NCBI GenBank assembly: GCA_019636275.1
Contig: JAHBXY010000028.1
Location: 1 to 64,000, forward strand
Reading direction: 5' to 3'
Origin: Planctomycetota bacterium
GTDB lineage: Bacteria; Planctomycetota; J058
DNA length: 64,000 nucleotides
Part shown: positions 31,344-40,300 of the stretch, piece by piece
Layout of the letters: every line of letters begins with the position of its first letter
Numbering within the stretch: the stretch's first letter is position 1
Notes under the pieces: generated by a model
Seen by the model: only the letters and a program-made list of their open reading frames with translations
What the model was told of the DNA's origin: nothing
The model's database searches: none
Position numbers and translations under genes: made by a program

Positions 31344-32845
31344 GCGTGCCCACCCTGGAGATCGTCACGGGGAAGAGCGCCGGGCAGCGGGTGGACGTCT
31401 CGTCCGCCGAGTCCGAGGTCACGTTCGGCAACCGCCGCACGGCGACCGTCGTGCTCAAGGACCCGTGGATCTCCTTCATGCACGCGGTGATCATGCGCAG
31501 GGACGGCGCCTACGTCGTCGCCGACAAGCGCAGCCGCGCGGGCACGTTCCTCAACGGGCAGAAGGTCGACGAGCGCGGCCGCCCGCTGAAGGACGGCGAC
31601 ACGATCGGCCTGGGCAAGACCGAGATCCGCTTCCGCGACGCGGGGGGCGGCGGCCAGGCGGTCGCCGCCGCGCAGCCCGCGGCCGCGGCCGCGGCGCCCG
31701 GGCCGTTCACGCCGCCGCCGGCGAGCTCGCCCTTCACGCCCTTCGAGCCGGCCGCCCCGGCCGGTGCGGCGGCCTCGCCGCAGGCCGAGGCCGACCTGCG
31801 CCGGGCGCAGGCCGACCTGCAGGCCCTGCGCGCCGCCATGGCCGCGCGCGAGAAGGCGCTGGCCGAGGCGCAGGCGCGCGCGCGGGCGCTCGAGGGGCAG
31901 GGGCAGGCCGGGGCCGAGCTCGAGGAGCGCATCGCGGCGCTCGAGGGCGCCCTGAAGCGGGCCCAGGCCGAGGGCGCGGCGGCGCAGGCCGAGGCGGGCA
32001 CGGCGCTCGAGCGCGCCGTGGCGGCCGAGGGGCACGTGGTCGAGCTGCGCCAGCAGCTCGACGACACGGTGGCCAAGGCCCGGATCCGGGTCGAGGAGCT
32101 GACGCGCCTCAACCAGACCCTCGAGGGGCGCCTGCGGCAGGGCGGCGCCGGCGAGGCGGTCGACCAGGAGCGCGAGCTGGCCCAGCTGCGCGAGGAGCTG
32201 CGCCGCATCCGCGAGGCGGGGCGGGCGCGGCTCGACGCGCTGACGCAGGAGAACGGCGCGCTCAAGGCGCGCGTGGCCGAGCTGGAGCAGGCGACCCCCG
32301 CATCGGCCCCGTCGGCGGGCGGCGCCGATCCGGCGCGCGTGGCCGAGCTCGAGGAGCAGGTCGCCGAGGCCGAGCGCTCGCGGCAGGTGGTCGAGCAGCG
32401 CGCCGAGGCGCTGGAGGGCCGGCTCGAGGCCATGCAGCTCGAGCTCGACGCCGCCCGGATGGCGCGGGCGCCCGTGTCCAACGAGGAGAACGCCGCGCTC
32501 GAGAAGGTCATCGAGGAGCTCAACGCCGAGCTGGCCGAGACGAAGGCCGAGGTCGAGCGGCTGCGCGACCAGGCCGAGACGGCGCCGGCGGCGTCGATCG
32601 CGACCGTCAGCGCGCCGGTGGCGGCCGCGACCGTCGACGTGGCCGTGGCCGCGCCGGCCGACGCCGCGCGCCTGTCCGAGCTCGAGACGGCCTGCGAGGC
32701 GCTGCGCCGCGAGCGCGACGAGGCCCGCGAGGAGGCCGACGTCCTGCGCAAGGACCTCGAGGACATCAACGAAGACATGCTGGCCCAGGAAGAGGAGTAC
32801 CAGCAGCGCATCGCGGAGCTCGAGGAGCGGCTCGGCGGTGCGTAG
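31340..32845 (+). CDS. FHA domain protein with long coiled coil
   Basis: 501 residues. An N-terminal FHA domain (about 1-95) has TFGNRRTATVVLKDPWIS, MHAVIMRRDGAYVVAD and SRAGTFLNGQKV. A flexible Ala/Pro linker follows (about 105-145), then about 330 residues of heptad-patterned coiled coil with charged repeats (AELEERIAALEGALKRAQAE, VAELEEQVAEAERSR). There is no TM segment. It is probably a phosphothreonine-reading scaffold or cytoskeletal-type filament. GTG 31340 overlaps the upstream stop; GTG 31346 with GAGGTGA upstream is an alternative. The kinase that phosphorylates its partners is not in this operon. Confidence 0.88.
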   Translation: MSVPTLEIVTGKSAGQRVDVSSAESEVTFGNRRTATVVLKDPWISFMHAVIMRRDGAYVVADKRSRAGTFLNGQKVDERGRPLKDGDTIGLGKTEIRFRDAGGGGQAVAAAQPAAAAAAPGPFTPPPASSPFTPFEPAAPAGAAASPQAEADLRRAQADLQALRAAMAAREKALAEAQARARALEGQGQAGAELEERIAALEGALKRAQAEGAAAQAEAGTALERAVAAEGHVVELRQQLDDTVAKARIRVEELTRLNQTLEGRLRQGGAGEAVDQERELAQLREELRRIREAGRARLDALTQENGALKARVAELEQATPASAPSAGGADPARVAELEEQVAEAERSRQVVEQRAEALEGRLEAMQLELDAARMARAPVSNEENAALEKVIEELNAELAETKAEVERLRDQAETAPAASIATVSAPVAAATVDVAVAAPADAARLSELETACEALRRERDEAREEADVLRKDLEDINEDMLAQEEEYQQRIAELEERLGGA

Positions 32846-32964
32846 CCAGGAGCACACGACGCGGCGCCTCGCGGCGGCGCGGCAGGAGACCGGGGGGCCG
32901 TCGGCGCGCGGGCGGGCGCGCGGACGGGGCATCGAAGGACCTCAGAGAGTCGGGGAGGCTTGTG

Positions 32965-33666
32965 GTGGCCTATCGCTATAGCGCGTCCGGCACCCTCACC
33001 GTGTCCGAGCGGTGGGTCGACAAGGTCTGCGCGATCCTGCGCAGCAAGGCCATCCGCCACGAGCGGAACGGCAACTCGATCGTGATCAAGCACGACGAGC
33101 GGGCGGCCGCGCCCAGCCGGCACAAGGCGGAGGAGGCCTTCGAGGACCTCGCGCCCTACATCGACCAGCCGCAGGCGCTCATGGTCTACAGCGAGCTGCT
33201 GGGCGAGAGCGAGGTCGGCTTCGTCGACGGCCAGATCCGCACGGACGACGTGCAGAACGTCTGGTCGAACGACGGGCAGGTGCCGACGCCGGAGGAGCTC
33301 GTCGACGAGCTGCGCCGGCGCGGGATCGCCGCCCGCGTGGCCAAGGTGCAGGGGAGCCGCAAGAGCGGGCGCCGCTCGCGCGTGTTCGAGATCCAGCCCG
33401 GCTCGGGCGGCCCCGGCTGCCGCGTGACGATCAAGCGGCGCTTCTGGGACAGCTACGACCTGCTCTCGGTCCCCGAGGTCTACGAGTCGCTCTGCCAGAA
33501 GTACCACATGAGCCCCGACCGCCTGCGCGAGGAGCTGCACGCGGCGAAGTTCGGGATCGAGGTGCGCAAGCCCGCCCTGGGCGGCGCGTCGTCGGACCTG
33601 CTCTTCGACAACCTCCTCGACGTGCTCGAGGAGAAGACCGAGGGGATCCGCACCGAGATCGGCTAG
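32965..33666 (+). CDS. Hypothetical protein, 233 residues
   Basis: Soluble and mixed alpha/beta, beginning MAYRYSASGTLTVSERWVDK; contains QALMVYSELLGESEVGFVDG and a C-terminal helical part (VPEVYESLCQKYHMSPDRLR). No family was recognised. GTG 32965 gives 6 nt spacing from GGGGAGG (32952-32958); GTG 32962 is one codon longer. It is 119 bp downstream of the FHA coiled-coil gene and may share its transcript. The G of its TAG stop is the first base of copy A4. Confidence 0.65.
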   Translation: MAYRYSASGTLTVSERWVDKVCAILRSKAIRHERNGNSIVIKHDERAAAPSRHKAEEAFEDLAPYIDQPQALMVYSELLGESEVGFVDGQIRTDDVQNVWSNDGQVPTPEELVDELRRRGIAARVAKVQGSRKSGRRSRVFEIQPGSGGPGCRVTIKRRFWDSYDLLSVPEVYESLCQKYHMSPDRLREELHAAKFGIEVRKPALGGASSDLLFDNLLDVLEEKTEGIRTEIG

Positions 33667-33825
33667 TGTGATCGACGGCTGCGGCCGCGGATGCCGGGCG
33701 AGGGGGAGGCGCGCGCGGGCCGTAGGATCCGGCGATCGATACGACCCGCGCGCGCTCCCCCTCGCCTCGGCCTCCGCGCCCTCGCCTCGCTTGTGGTTCC
33801 ATTCCACTCGGGTTCGAGCGTGTCG
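33666..33825 (+). repeat. Family A hairpin repeat, copy A4 (minimal form)
   Basis: About 160 bp without the 120 bp module. The arms 33698-33724 and 33740-33765 form an almost uninterrupted stem of about 26 bp (gcgagggggaggcgcgcg with cgcgcgctccccctcgc) around a 15 nt loop ggatccggcgatcga. It ends with the GGTTCGAGCGTGTCGA tail. It begins within the stop codon of the preceding gene. Confidence 0.92.
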
Positions 33826-34080
33826 ATCGCAGCTTGCGCGTTTGGAGCAGGCCCCAGCCCGCGGCTCGCCGGTCCTCTGCGCTGGCCCGCGTCGCCCCGC
33901 GACCCGGGCCAGCTCGCGTTTCCGGAGCCGGTCGTCCGGAATCGCTTTCCAACCGCGCCCCCGGCTGCGAAGGAGGGGGCACATGGGCGGCACGTCCTGG
34001 TCCTGCGAGGCTCCCCCGCCGGCGCGGAGACCGTCGAGGTGGTCCTGATCCAGTCGCGTCGGTGGCCTTGGAGGCGCCGG
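33826..34080. other. Intergenic DNA after copy A4
   Basis: About 255 bp; no gene, tRNA or clear promoter recognised. It lies between a rightward gene plus repeat and a leftward gene end, so no promoter is expected. Confidence 0.4.
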
Positions 34081-34704
34081 TCAGTCGAGGAGGTCCTCGC
34101 GCTCGAGGACCCGGCGCACGGCGGGGCGCGCCTCGATCCCCTGCTGGTAGCGCGCCAGCTCGCGGTAGGCGGCCACGGGCACGTCGAGCCAGCCGGCCAG
34201 GCGCGTGGTGAAGTAGAGGTAGGCGTCGGCCACGGTGAAGCGGTCGCCGACGACGAACTCCCGGCCGGCGACGCCCCGGTCGGCGTGCTCGAGCAGCGGC
34301 CGGACGTGCTCGAGCCCGTAGGCGCGCAGCTCGGCCTGGGCGGCCGCGGACGAGGTCATCGCGTCGGGGCGGACGAGCGGCGCGAAGGCGCGCAGGAGGT
34401 CGGCCGCGCAGAACGCGACCCAGCCGAGGGTCTCTGCCCGCTCGACCGTGCCGGGCGCCTGGAGGAGGCCGGACGCGGGGTGGGTGTCGGCGACGTGCTC
34501 GAGGATCGCCAGGCTCTGGGTGAGCGCGCGGCCGTCGTCGGTGACGAGGACCGGCACGGCGCCGAGCGGGTTGAGCGCCTCGAGCTCGGCGACGTTGACC
34601 CCGCGCTGCCAGCTCACCTCGACCCGCTCGTAGCGAGCGCCGGCCTCCTCGAGCGCGATGTGGACCGGCGTCGAGCTGGTGCAGGTCGAGTACCACAGCT
34701 TCAT
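34081..34704 (-). CDS. Glutathione S-transferase family protein
   Basis: 207 residues with an N-terminal thioredoxin-like domain (MKLWYSTCTSSTPVHIALEEAG; cis-Pro in LGAVPVLV; LTQSLAILEHVAD binding the gamma-glutamyl group) and an all-helical C-terminal domain ending GREFVVGDRFTVADAYLYF. It has Ser/Cys near the active-site position (TCTSST), similar to beta-class GSTs. The reaction is probably glutathione-dependent conjugation or reduction. ATG overlaps the stop of the lipoprotein gene upstream (ATGA), so the two form an operon. Confidence 0.92.
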   Translation of the reverse strand: MKLWYSTCTSSTPVHIALEEAGARYERVEVSWQRGVNVAELEALNPLGAVPVLVTDDGRALTQSLAILEHVADTHPASGLLQAPGTVERAETLGWVAFCAADLLRAFAPLVRPDAMTSSAAAQAELRAYGLEHVRPLLEHADRGVAGREFVVGDRFTVADAYLYFTTRLAGWLDVPVAAYRELARYQQGIEARPAVRRVLEREDLLD

Positions 34705-35210
34705 CGGGGCGCCGCCTCCGCCTCCGGAGCCGGACGGTAGGGCGACTCGACGGGACCGCGCGAGATGGTGATCATGCGGGCGACGTGGCTCGCCACGGAC
34801 TCGCCGGTGGCCTCCTCGACGACGGCGCGCGTCTCCGGGCTCGCGGTGAACTCCGTCCGGGTGAACACGCGGACCACCACGCCCGGCGCCTGCCCCACGG
34901 CCGGCTTCCAGGCGGTGATGTGGCCCTTCTCCGGGTCGTGGGAGACGTCGGTCCAGCCGTGCCGGGGGAGCTCGGCCGTGAAGAACGCGAGCAGCTCCGC
35001 CTCGCTCGGCGGCGTGGCGGCGCTGCTCTTGTAGACGAGGCTCCGCGGCGGCGCAGACTGATCGTCGATCAGGCTCTGGAGCGTGTAGCCGGGCGGCACC
35101 GGGACGTCGGCGAACCGCAGCCCGTCGCCGTCCTCGACGAGGCCGTGCCGGGGACCGGCGGCGCACGCGGCGAGCAGGAGGACCGGAAGCACGAGGGCGC
35201 GAGCGTTCAT
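34701..35210 (-). CDS. Lipoprotein, 169 residues
   Basis: MNARALVLPVLLLAACAAGP is a lipoprotein signal (LLAAC lipobox). The mature part has a two-layer sandwich-like pattern (FADVPVPPGYTLQ, SLVYKSSAATPPSEAELLAFFT, GWTDVSHDPEKGHITAWKP), reminiscent of small DUF4810/YbaY-type periplasmic domains, but no family is certain. TATACT (35233 to 35228) is a likely -10 box. It is coupled to the GST gene. Confidence 0.72.
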   Translation of the reverse strand: MNARALVLPVLLLAACAAGPRHGLVEDGDGLRFADVPVPPGYTLQSLIDDQSAPPRSLVYKSSAATPPSEAELLAFFTAELPRHGWTDVSHDPEKGHITAWKPAVGQAPGVVVRVFTRTEFTASPETRAVVEEATGESVASHVARMITISRGPVESPYRPAPEAEAAPR

Positions 35211-35227
35211 GTTCGACTCCGGCGCGG

Positions 35228-35233
35228 AGTATA
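35228..35233 (-). promoter_or_regulatory. -10 box of the lipoprotein-GST operon
   Basis: Minus strand TATACT, 17 nt before ATG 35210. No clear -35 at the usual spacing. Confidence 0.4.
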
Positions 35234-35306
35234 GGGTCACGCGCGCCCGCCGGCGAGGTGCGCCGGTCGCTTGCCGGCGCCCGGGGCGCGCGCGACGATC
35301 GCCCGC

Positions 35307-36386
35307 GTGGATGCCCGCGGACGCGACGTCGAGCGGCGCGCCGACCAGGGCGGCGTCGAGGGCCGGGCGCGGGCGCTGGCGGAGCGGCTGCGCGCCGGCC
35401 GGCTCGCCTTCGAGGCGGTGCAGCTCGCCGCGCGCCTCGACGACCCCGCCGCGGCGGCGCTCGCGCCGTGCCTCGAGGCCTGGAGCGTCGACCCGTGGTC
35501 GATCGACGCGCGGGCGCGCACGGCCGAGGCGCTCCTCGCGGGCGAGCGGTCGGTCGCGGTCGGCCCCGCGCCGCGGCCGCCGGTCGAGCCGGCGCCGGAC
35601 ACGTGGACCGACCTGCGCGCGCTCTACCACGAGGTCCTCGACGACGTCGACGCGGCCGGCCTGCGCGCGTGGCTCGACGCCCACCCGGGCGCGCGCCTCG
35701 CGCCGCCGTCGTTTCGCTGGCTGTCGACCGCCCGCGCCGCCGACGCCGAGGACCTGTGGAGGCTCTACGCCGCGACGCGGCTGCTGGACCTGCTCGTCGC
35801 CCGCCCCGGCCACGCGGTCGAGGCGCTCCTCGCCCTCGGCGCCGGCCTCGGCGCGGCGGGCCTCCTGTGGCCGCGCTTCCACCCGTTCTTCCACGAGGTG
35901 GTCGAGGTCGTCCCGGACGACGACGACAGGGCGCCGCCCGCGCTCGTCGACGTGCGCTGGCCGGCGCTCGTGTTCGGCGAGCTGCTCGTCTTGCGCTCCG
36001 GCGTCGTCGTGCGCGCCGGCCGTCGCTGGCTCGACCCGCGGGTCGTCGCGGAGAGCACGCTCCACTTCACCTATCGGCGCGACGGGCCGCGCACGGACGA
36101 CCCGTCCATGGGCTCGGGCAGCAGCTCGCAGTGGGGCACGAGCGCACGCCGCGACTACGCGACGCCGGACGCCCTCCACTTCAACGTCGACGGCGACCTG
36201 CCGCTCACCGACGACCTCGGCGACGACCTCCCTGCCGAGGCCGCGCGCGAGCTCCTCGTGCACCGCCGCCTCGTCCGCACCCGCCACGCGGCAGAGGTCT
36301 GGCCCTACCGCTGGACGCTCACCCTCCCGCGCGTCGGCGCGGGCGGCGACCGCCTCGCGCAGGAGCTCGCGCGCGGCGAGGCGTGA
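35307..36386 (+). CDS. Hypothetical protein, 359 residues
   Basis: The N-terminal 80 residues are helical (ALAERLRAGRLAFEAVQLAARLDDPAAAAL), a pattern seen in Myxococcota and Planctomycetota repeat-companion proteins. The C-terminal part is beta-rich with Ser/Gly-rich MGSGSSSQWGTS and a HFNVDGDLPLTDDLGDD stretch. No enzyme motif was recognised. GTG 35307 was chosen over TTG 35271; GACGAT ends 7 nt before it, matching the leaderless pattern elsewhere. There is no signal peptide. Confidence 0.6.
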   Translation: MDARGRDVERRADQGGVEGRARALAERLRAGRLAFEAVQLAARLDDPAAAALAPCLEAWSVDPWSIDARARTAEALLAGERSVAVGPAPRPPVEPAPDTWTDLRALYHEVLDDVDAAGLRAWLDAHPGARLAPPSFRWLSTARAADAEDLWRLYAATRLLDLLVARPGHAVEALLALGAGLGAAGLLWPRFHPFFHEVVEVVPDDDDRAPPALVDVRWPALVFGELLVLRSGVVVRAGRRWLDPRVVAESTLHFTYRRDGPRTDDPSMGSGSSSQWGTSARRDYATPDALHFNVDGDLPLTDDLGDDLPAEAARELLVHRRLVRTRHAAEVWPYRWTLTLPRVGAGGDRLAQELARGEA

Positions 36387-36392
36387 GCTGCC

Positions 36393-36408
36393 GGTCCGGA
36401 CGCGGACC
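36393..36408 (+). terminator. Small hairpin after the 359-residue gene
   Basis: GGTCCG / CGGACC, 6 bp stem with a GACG tetraloop, 7 bp after the stop. Confidence 0.35.
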
Positions 36409-36508
36409 GCTCGGTCCAGCTCCGGCCCCGCGGGGCGCTTCCGGGCCGCATCCCGCCACCGGCAGGCGGCGCGTGCTTCGCAGGCCCGACCGGCGGGAAG
36501 GAGGAACC

Positions 36509-37198
36509 ATGCGTTCCAGCAAGAGAAGGTCGTCCGTCAGAGTCGTCAGCATCGTCGGTCTCGCCGCCCTGGCGGCCACTGGGCCCGCCGCCACCCAGGA
36601 CGCCCCGGCGCCGACGCCCCCGCCGGCCGCGGAGCGGCACGAGGGCGACGCGGCGGTAGAGAAGGAGCTCGACGGCAAGCGGGTGCGGCTGAACTTCCCC
36701 GACACCCCGCTCTGGGAGGTCGTGGAGCTCCTGCGCGACATGCTCCCCGTCCCTGTCGTCGTCCAGGGCAGCGTCGACCGGGACGCGTCGGTCGTGGCGA
36801 GGATCGACAAGGAGCAGCCGCTGCGCGCGGCCCTGAAGGCGGTCGCGGGCGCGGTGGGCCTCGAGGCGCGCGTGTGGCGCGGATACCTCGTCCTGTGCCC
36901 CCCGGGGAAGAAGCTGCCGCAGCCGCCGGAGGTCCGCGGCGACGACGAGACCGCGCGCAAGCTCCGCGACGCCGAGGTGAGCATGGGCATGGAGGACCTG
37001 CCGCTCGGGGAGGCGCTCGAGTTCCTCGTCGACGTCACGGAGCTCCGCCTTCGAGCGACCCCGGAGGTCGCCGGCCGCGTCCTCGACCTGCGCGTGGAGC
37101 GGCTGCCGCTGGCTTCGGTCCTCGACGGGGTGGCGGTCGCCACCGACACCGTCTGGCGGGTGCGCGGCGGGGAGATCGTGTTCGAGCCGGCGCCGTAG
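36509..37198 (+). CDS. Periplasmic protein with two STN/secretin N0-like domains
   Basis: 229 residues. Signal peptide (SIVGLAALAATGPAATQD), Pro-rich linker, then two similar domains: VRLNFPDTPLWEVVELLRDM...AALKAVAGAVGLEARVWRGYLVL and VSMGMEDLPLGEALEFLVDV...LASVLDGVAVATDTVWRVRG. These match the secretin/TonB short N-terminal (STN/N0) fold used in PilQ, GspD and TonB-dependent receptors. No secretin barrel follows, so it may be an accessory or a decoy for such machines. GGGAAGGAGG lies 5 nt before ATG. Monocistronic. Confidence 0.75.
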   Translation: MRSSKRRSSVRVVSIVGLAALAATGPAATQDAPAPTPPPAAERHEGDAAVEKELDGKRVRLNFPDTPLWEVVELLRDMLPVPVVVQGSVDRDASVVARIDKEQPLRAALKAVAGAVGLEARVWRGYLVLCPPGKKLPQPPEVRGDDETARKLRDAEVSMGMEDLPLGEALEFLVDVTELRLRATPEVAGRVLDLRVERLPLASVLDGVAVATDTVWRVRGGEIVFEPAP

Positions 37199-37257
37199 CG
37201 AGGCGTGACGCGTCAGGCGTCGCGACGGTCGAGGCACACTCATCCGGCCTCTCGGGT

Positions 37258-37290
37258 GGCCGCGCTCGCCCGACCCGGGCGAGCGCGGCC
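37258..37290. terminator. Bidirectional terminator with a perfect 15 bp stem
   Basis: GGCCGCGCTCGCCCG (37258-37272) and CGGGCGAGCGCGGCC (37276-37290) pair around a 3 nt loop between convergent genes ending at 37198 and 37340. Confidence 0.7.
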
Positions 37291-37339
37291 TGCCGGCATC
37301 ACCGTCGGTGGCGAGTGCCTTGCGACCAGGCGCCGCCCG

Positions 37340-40300
37340 TCAGCGGCGGAAGATCGTCACTTCGCCGGCGGTCCGGCAGGTGACGGCGACCTCGAGCAGC
37401 CCGTTCCCCGTCAGGTCGGCGACGACGGCCTGCACCGGGCCGGCGCCCGTGACGAGCTGCTCGGGGACCGGGTTGAACGCCCGGGGCCCGGTGCCCTGGT
37501 AGACGAACAGCCGGTCCGCGCCGAACACGGGGACCACGAGGTCCACGAAGCCGTTGCCGGTCACGTCGCCGGCCGCCGGGCGCAGCAGCGGCAGGTCCGA
37601 GAGGACCGGCGCCGACAGGCCCGTGGCGACGATCCCCGGCGTGCCGGCGCCGAAGTCGCTCGTGAAGTCGAACCCGTTGGCGCCGTCGTTGAAGCCGAGG
37701 GCGAGCGACAGGTCGCCGTCGCTGCCCAGGACGACCATGGCGTCGAGGTCGCCGTCACCGTCGAGGTCGGCGAGCTCGACCCACACCAGCGCCTCCGTCC
37801 CGGCCCCGGGCAGGGTGAAGGTGGTCTCCGCGCCGATCACCCCCGGCGAGGTCTGAGGGCGGACGCCGAGCCGGTTCGGGCCAGACCGGAGCACCACGGC
37901 GTCGTCGCGCCCGGCGGCCAGGTCGAACACGTTCCCGAGCGCCAGCCCGCGGATCGTGCCCAGGCTGTGGGACGCGAACGGGCTCGCCGGGTTGCCAGAG
38001 AGGAAGGACAGGCCAGGCGGCGCGACCGCGAAGCCGTAGTCGGGCCCGGCGCCGCCGAAGATCCTCCCCACGCGAACGGTGGTGACCGGCTGAGCGGGGA
38101 TGACCTCCGGCGCGATGACGGTCCCGTCGGCCGCCAGGAGGCGCACCCGGTTCGTCTGGAAGCCCACGACGATCCTCAGGGTCCCTGGCGCGTCCGGGGC
38201 GGTGAGCGCGACGCTGGTCGCGCGGCCGTTCGGGAGCGGGATGCTGGCGGCGGTGAACGACCCCGCCCCGTCGTTCTTGAAGTCGGTCAGGGTGCTGTTG
38301 GCCCCGGTGCCGTCGTTCGTCGTCACCAGGTCCAGCGACCCGTCGCCGTCACGGTCGCCCACCGCCAGCCCCGTCGGCTGCGCGTGCGTCGTCGCCAGGG
38401 CGACCGACGAGAAGGCGCTCTGCACGTTGAAGGGCGCCGTCGTCGCCGACAGGTAGCCGCCGCTCAGGGCGGTCAGCGTGTAGCCGCCGCCCTTCTCGAA
38501 GATCCGCACGGCGTCGAAGGTCGCCACCCCGCCGACGGCGTTGACGGTCAGCGTCCCGCGCAGGACGCCGCCGCCGGGGTTCTTGCCGAACACCAGCGTG
38601 ACCGGGTGCGTCGCGGCGGTCTGGAGGCCGCCGTCGAGGTCGCGCAGCTCGACCGTGATCGGCGCGAGCAGCGCCCCGGCGGCCAGCGGGGGCTGCGCCG
38701 CGCTGGTGACGACGAGCCGGCCCGAGGCCGGGGCGCCGGTGATCGTGAAGCTCGCGCTCTCGACCGGCGGCAGGCCGCCGACCAGCGCCCACAGCGTGTA
38801 GGTCCCCGGGGCGCTCAGGCTGAGGCCGTCGAACGTCGCGCGCGCCGGGGCGCCGGCCGTCGTCCGCACCGGGGTCCCCGCGAGGACGCCGCCGACCGGG
38901 CCCTGGCCGCGGACGACCTGCACCGGGACGCCCGCCACGGGGCGGCCCAGCCCGTCGCGCACCTCGACCACCAGCGCGTCGACGAGGGTGGCCCCGGCCG
39001 CCGTGTCCGCCGTCGTGGCCACGGTCCACACGATCGCGCTCGGCGTCGCGCTCTGGACGGTGAAGGCGCTCGTCGTCACGCCGGGCACCCCGTGCGCGGT
39101 GGCGTGCAGGACGTAGCCCGCGCCCGCCTTGTCGAGGGTGAGGTTGTTGAACACCGCGAGCCCGCCGTTGGCGCTGGTCTGCGTCCTCGCGCCCCGCAGC
39201 ACGCCGCCGCCCGGGTTCTGGTCGAGGGCCAGCGTCACCGGCACGCCGTCGACGCCGGCGCCGCCCTGGTCGGCGACCCGGATCGTGAGGCCGAAGGCGG
39301 CGTTCTCGTCGACCGGACTCGGCGCCGGGGCCGCGTGCTCGCTCAGCGCGAACGCCGTGGGCGCGATCGAGAACGGCCGCGACACCCCGTCCTCCAGCGC
39401 CCCAGACGCGGCGACGAGCGTGTAGTCCGGCGAGCCCCGGTCGAGGACCAGGTCGTGGAAGGTCGCCACGCCGGCGACGGCGTTCACGGTCAGCGTGCCG
39501 CCCAGCGTCCCGCGGGCCAGGTTGACGCCGAGCCGGACCGAGATCGGGCCGGTGTAGGCCGGGTCGACCGCGCCGCTCGCCGTGAGCGCGGCGATCCGCG
39601 CCGACAGGGCCACCCCGGCGCCGACGGCGGGGCCCGCGACCTGGAAGTCGAGGCTCACGGGGGTCGCGTCGTCGAGGACGGCCGTGACGCCGGTCAGGGC
39701 GCCGGTCGTGTAGTCGACCGTCCCGCCGCCTGGCAAAGCGTCCGGCTCGACGAGGTTGCCCTGGCCGTCGTCGCGGATCGTCCGCGGACCCGCGCCCGTG
39801 ACGGTCACGGCGACGGTCACGGTCCCCGGCAGGAGAGCGCCGACGAGGCCCAGGCCGGCGAGGTCGAAGGCGGCGCCGGTCGCCTGCTGCTGCACCTGCG
39901 CGCCGGCCGCGGCCCCCGGGTGCGCCGTGAACTGGAGGCGCGCCGCGGGCGCCCCGGTGACGGCGAAGGCGCTCGACTGGGCCGGGCTCAGGGCGCCCGT
40001 GAAGGCGAGCAGGCGGTAGCCGGCGGCCGCGCGGTCGAGGCGCAGGTCGTCGAAGGTCGCGACCCCGCCGACGGCGGCCCGGGTGAGGGTCCCGCCGAGG
40101 GTCGCGCCGCCCGGGTTGGCGCCGAGCATGACGCTGATCGCGTGGGTCGCGGTCGCTTCGAGGTTCCCCGCCCCGTCGCGCACCTCGACCGTGATCGGCG
40201 CGAGCGTCGCCCCCCGGGCCGCGTCGCTCGGCTGCGCGACGAAGGCCAGGGCCCCCGCGGCGCCGGGGGCGGCGATCGTGAACGACCCGCTCGTCGCCCC

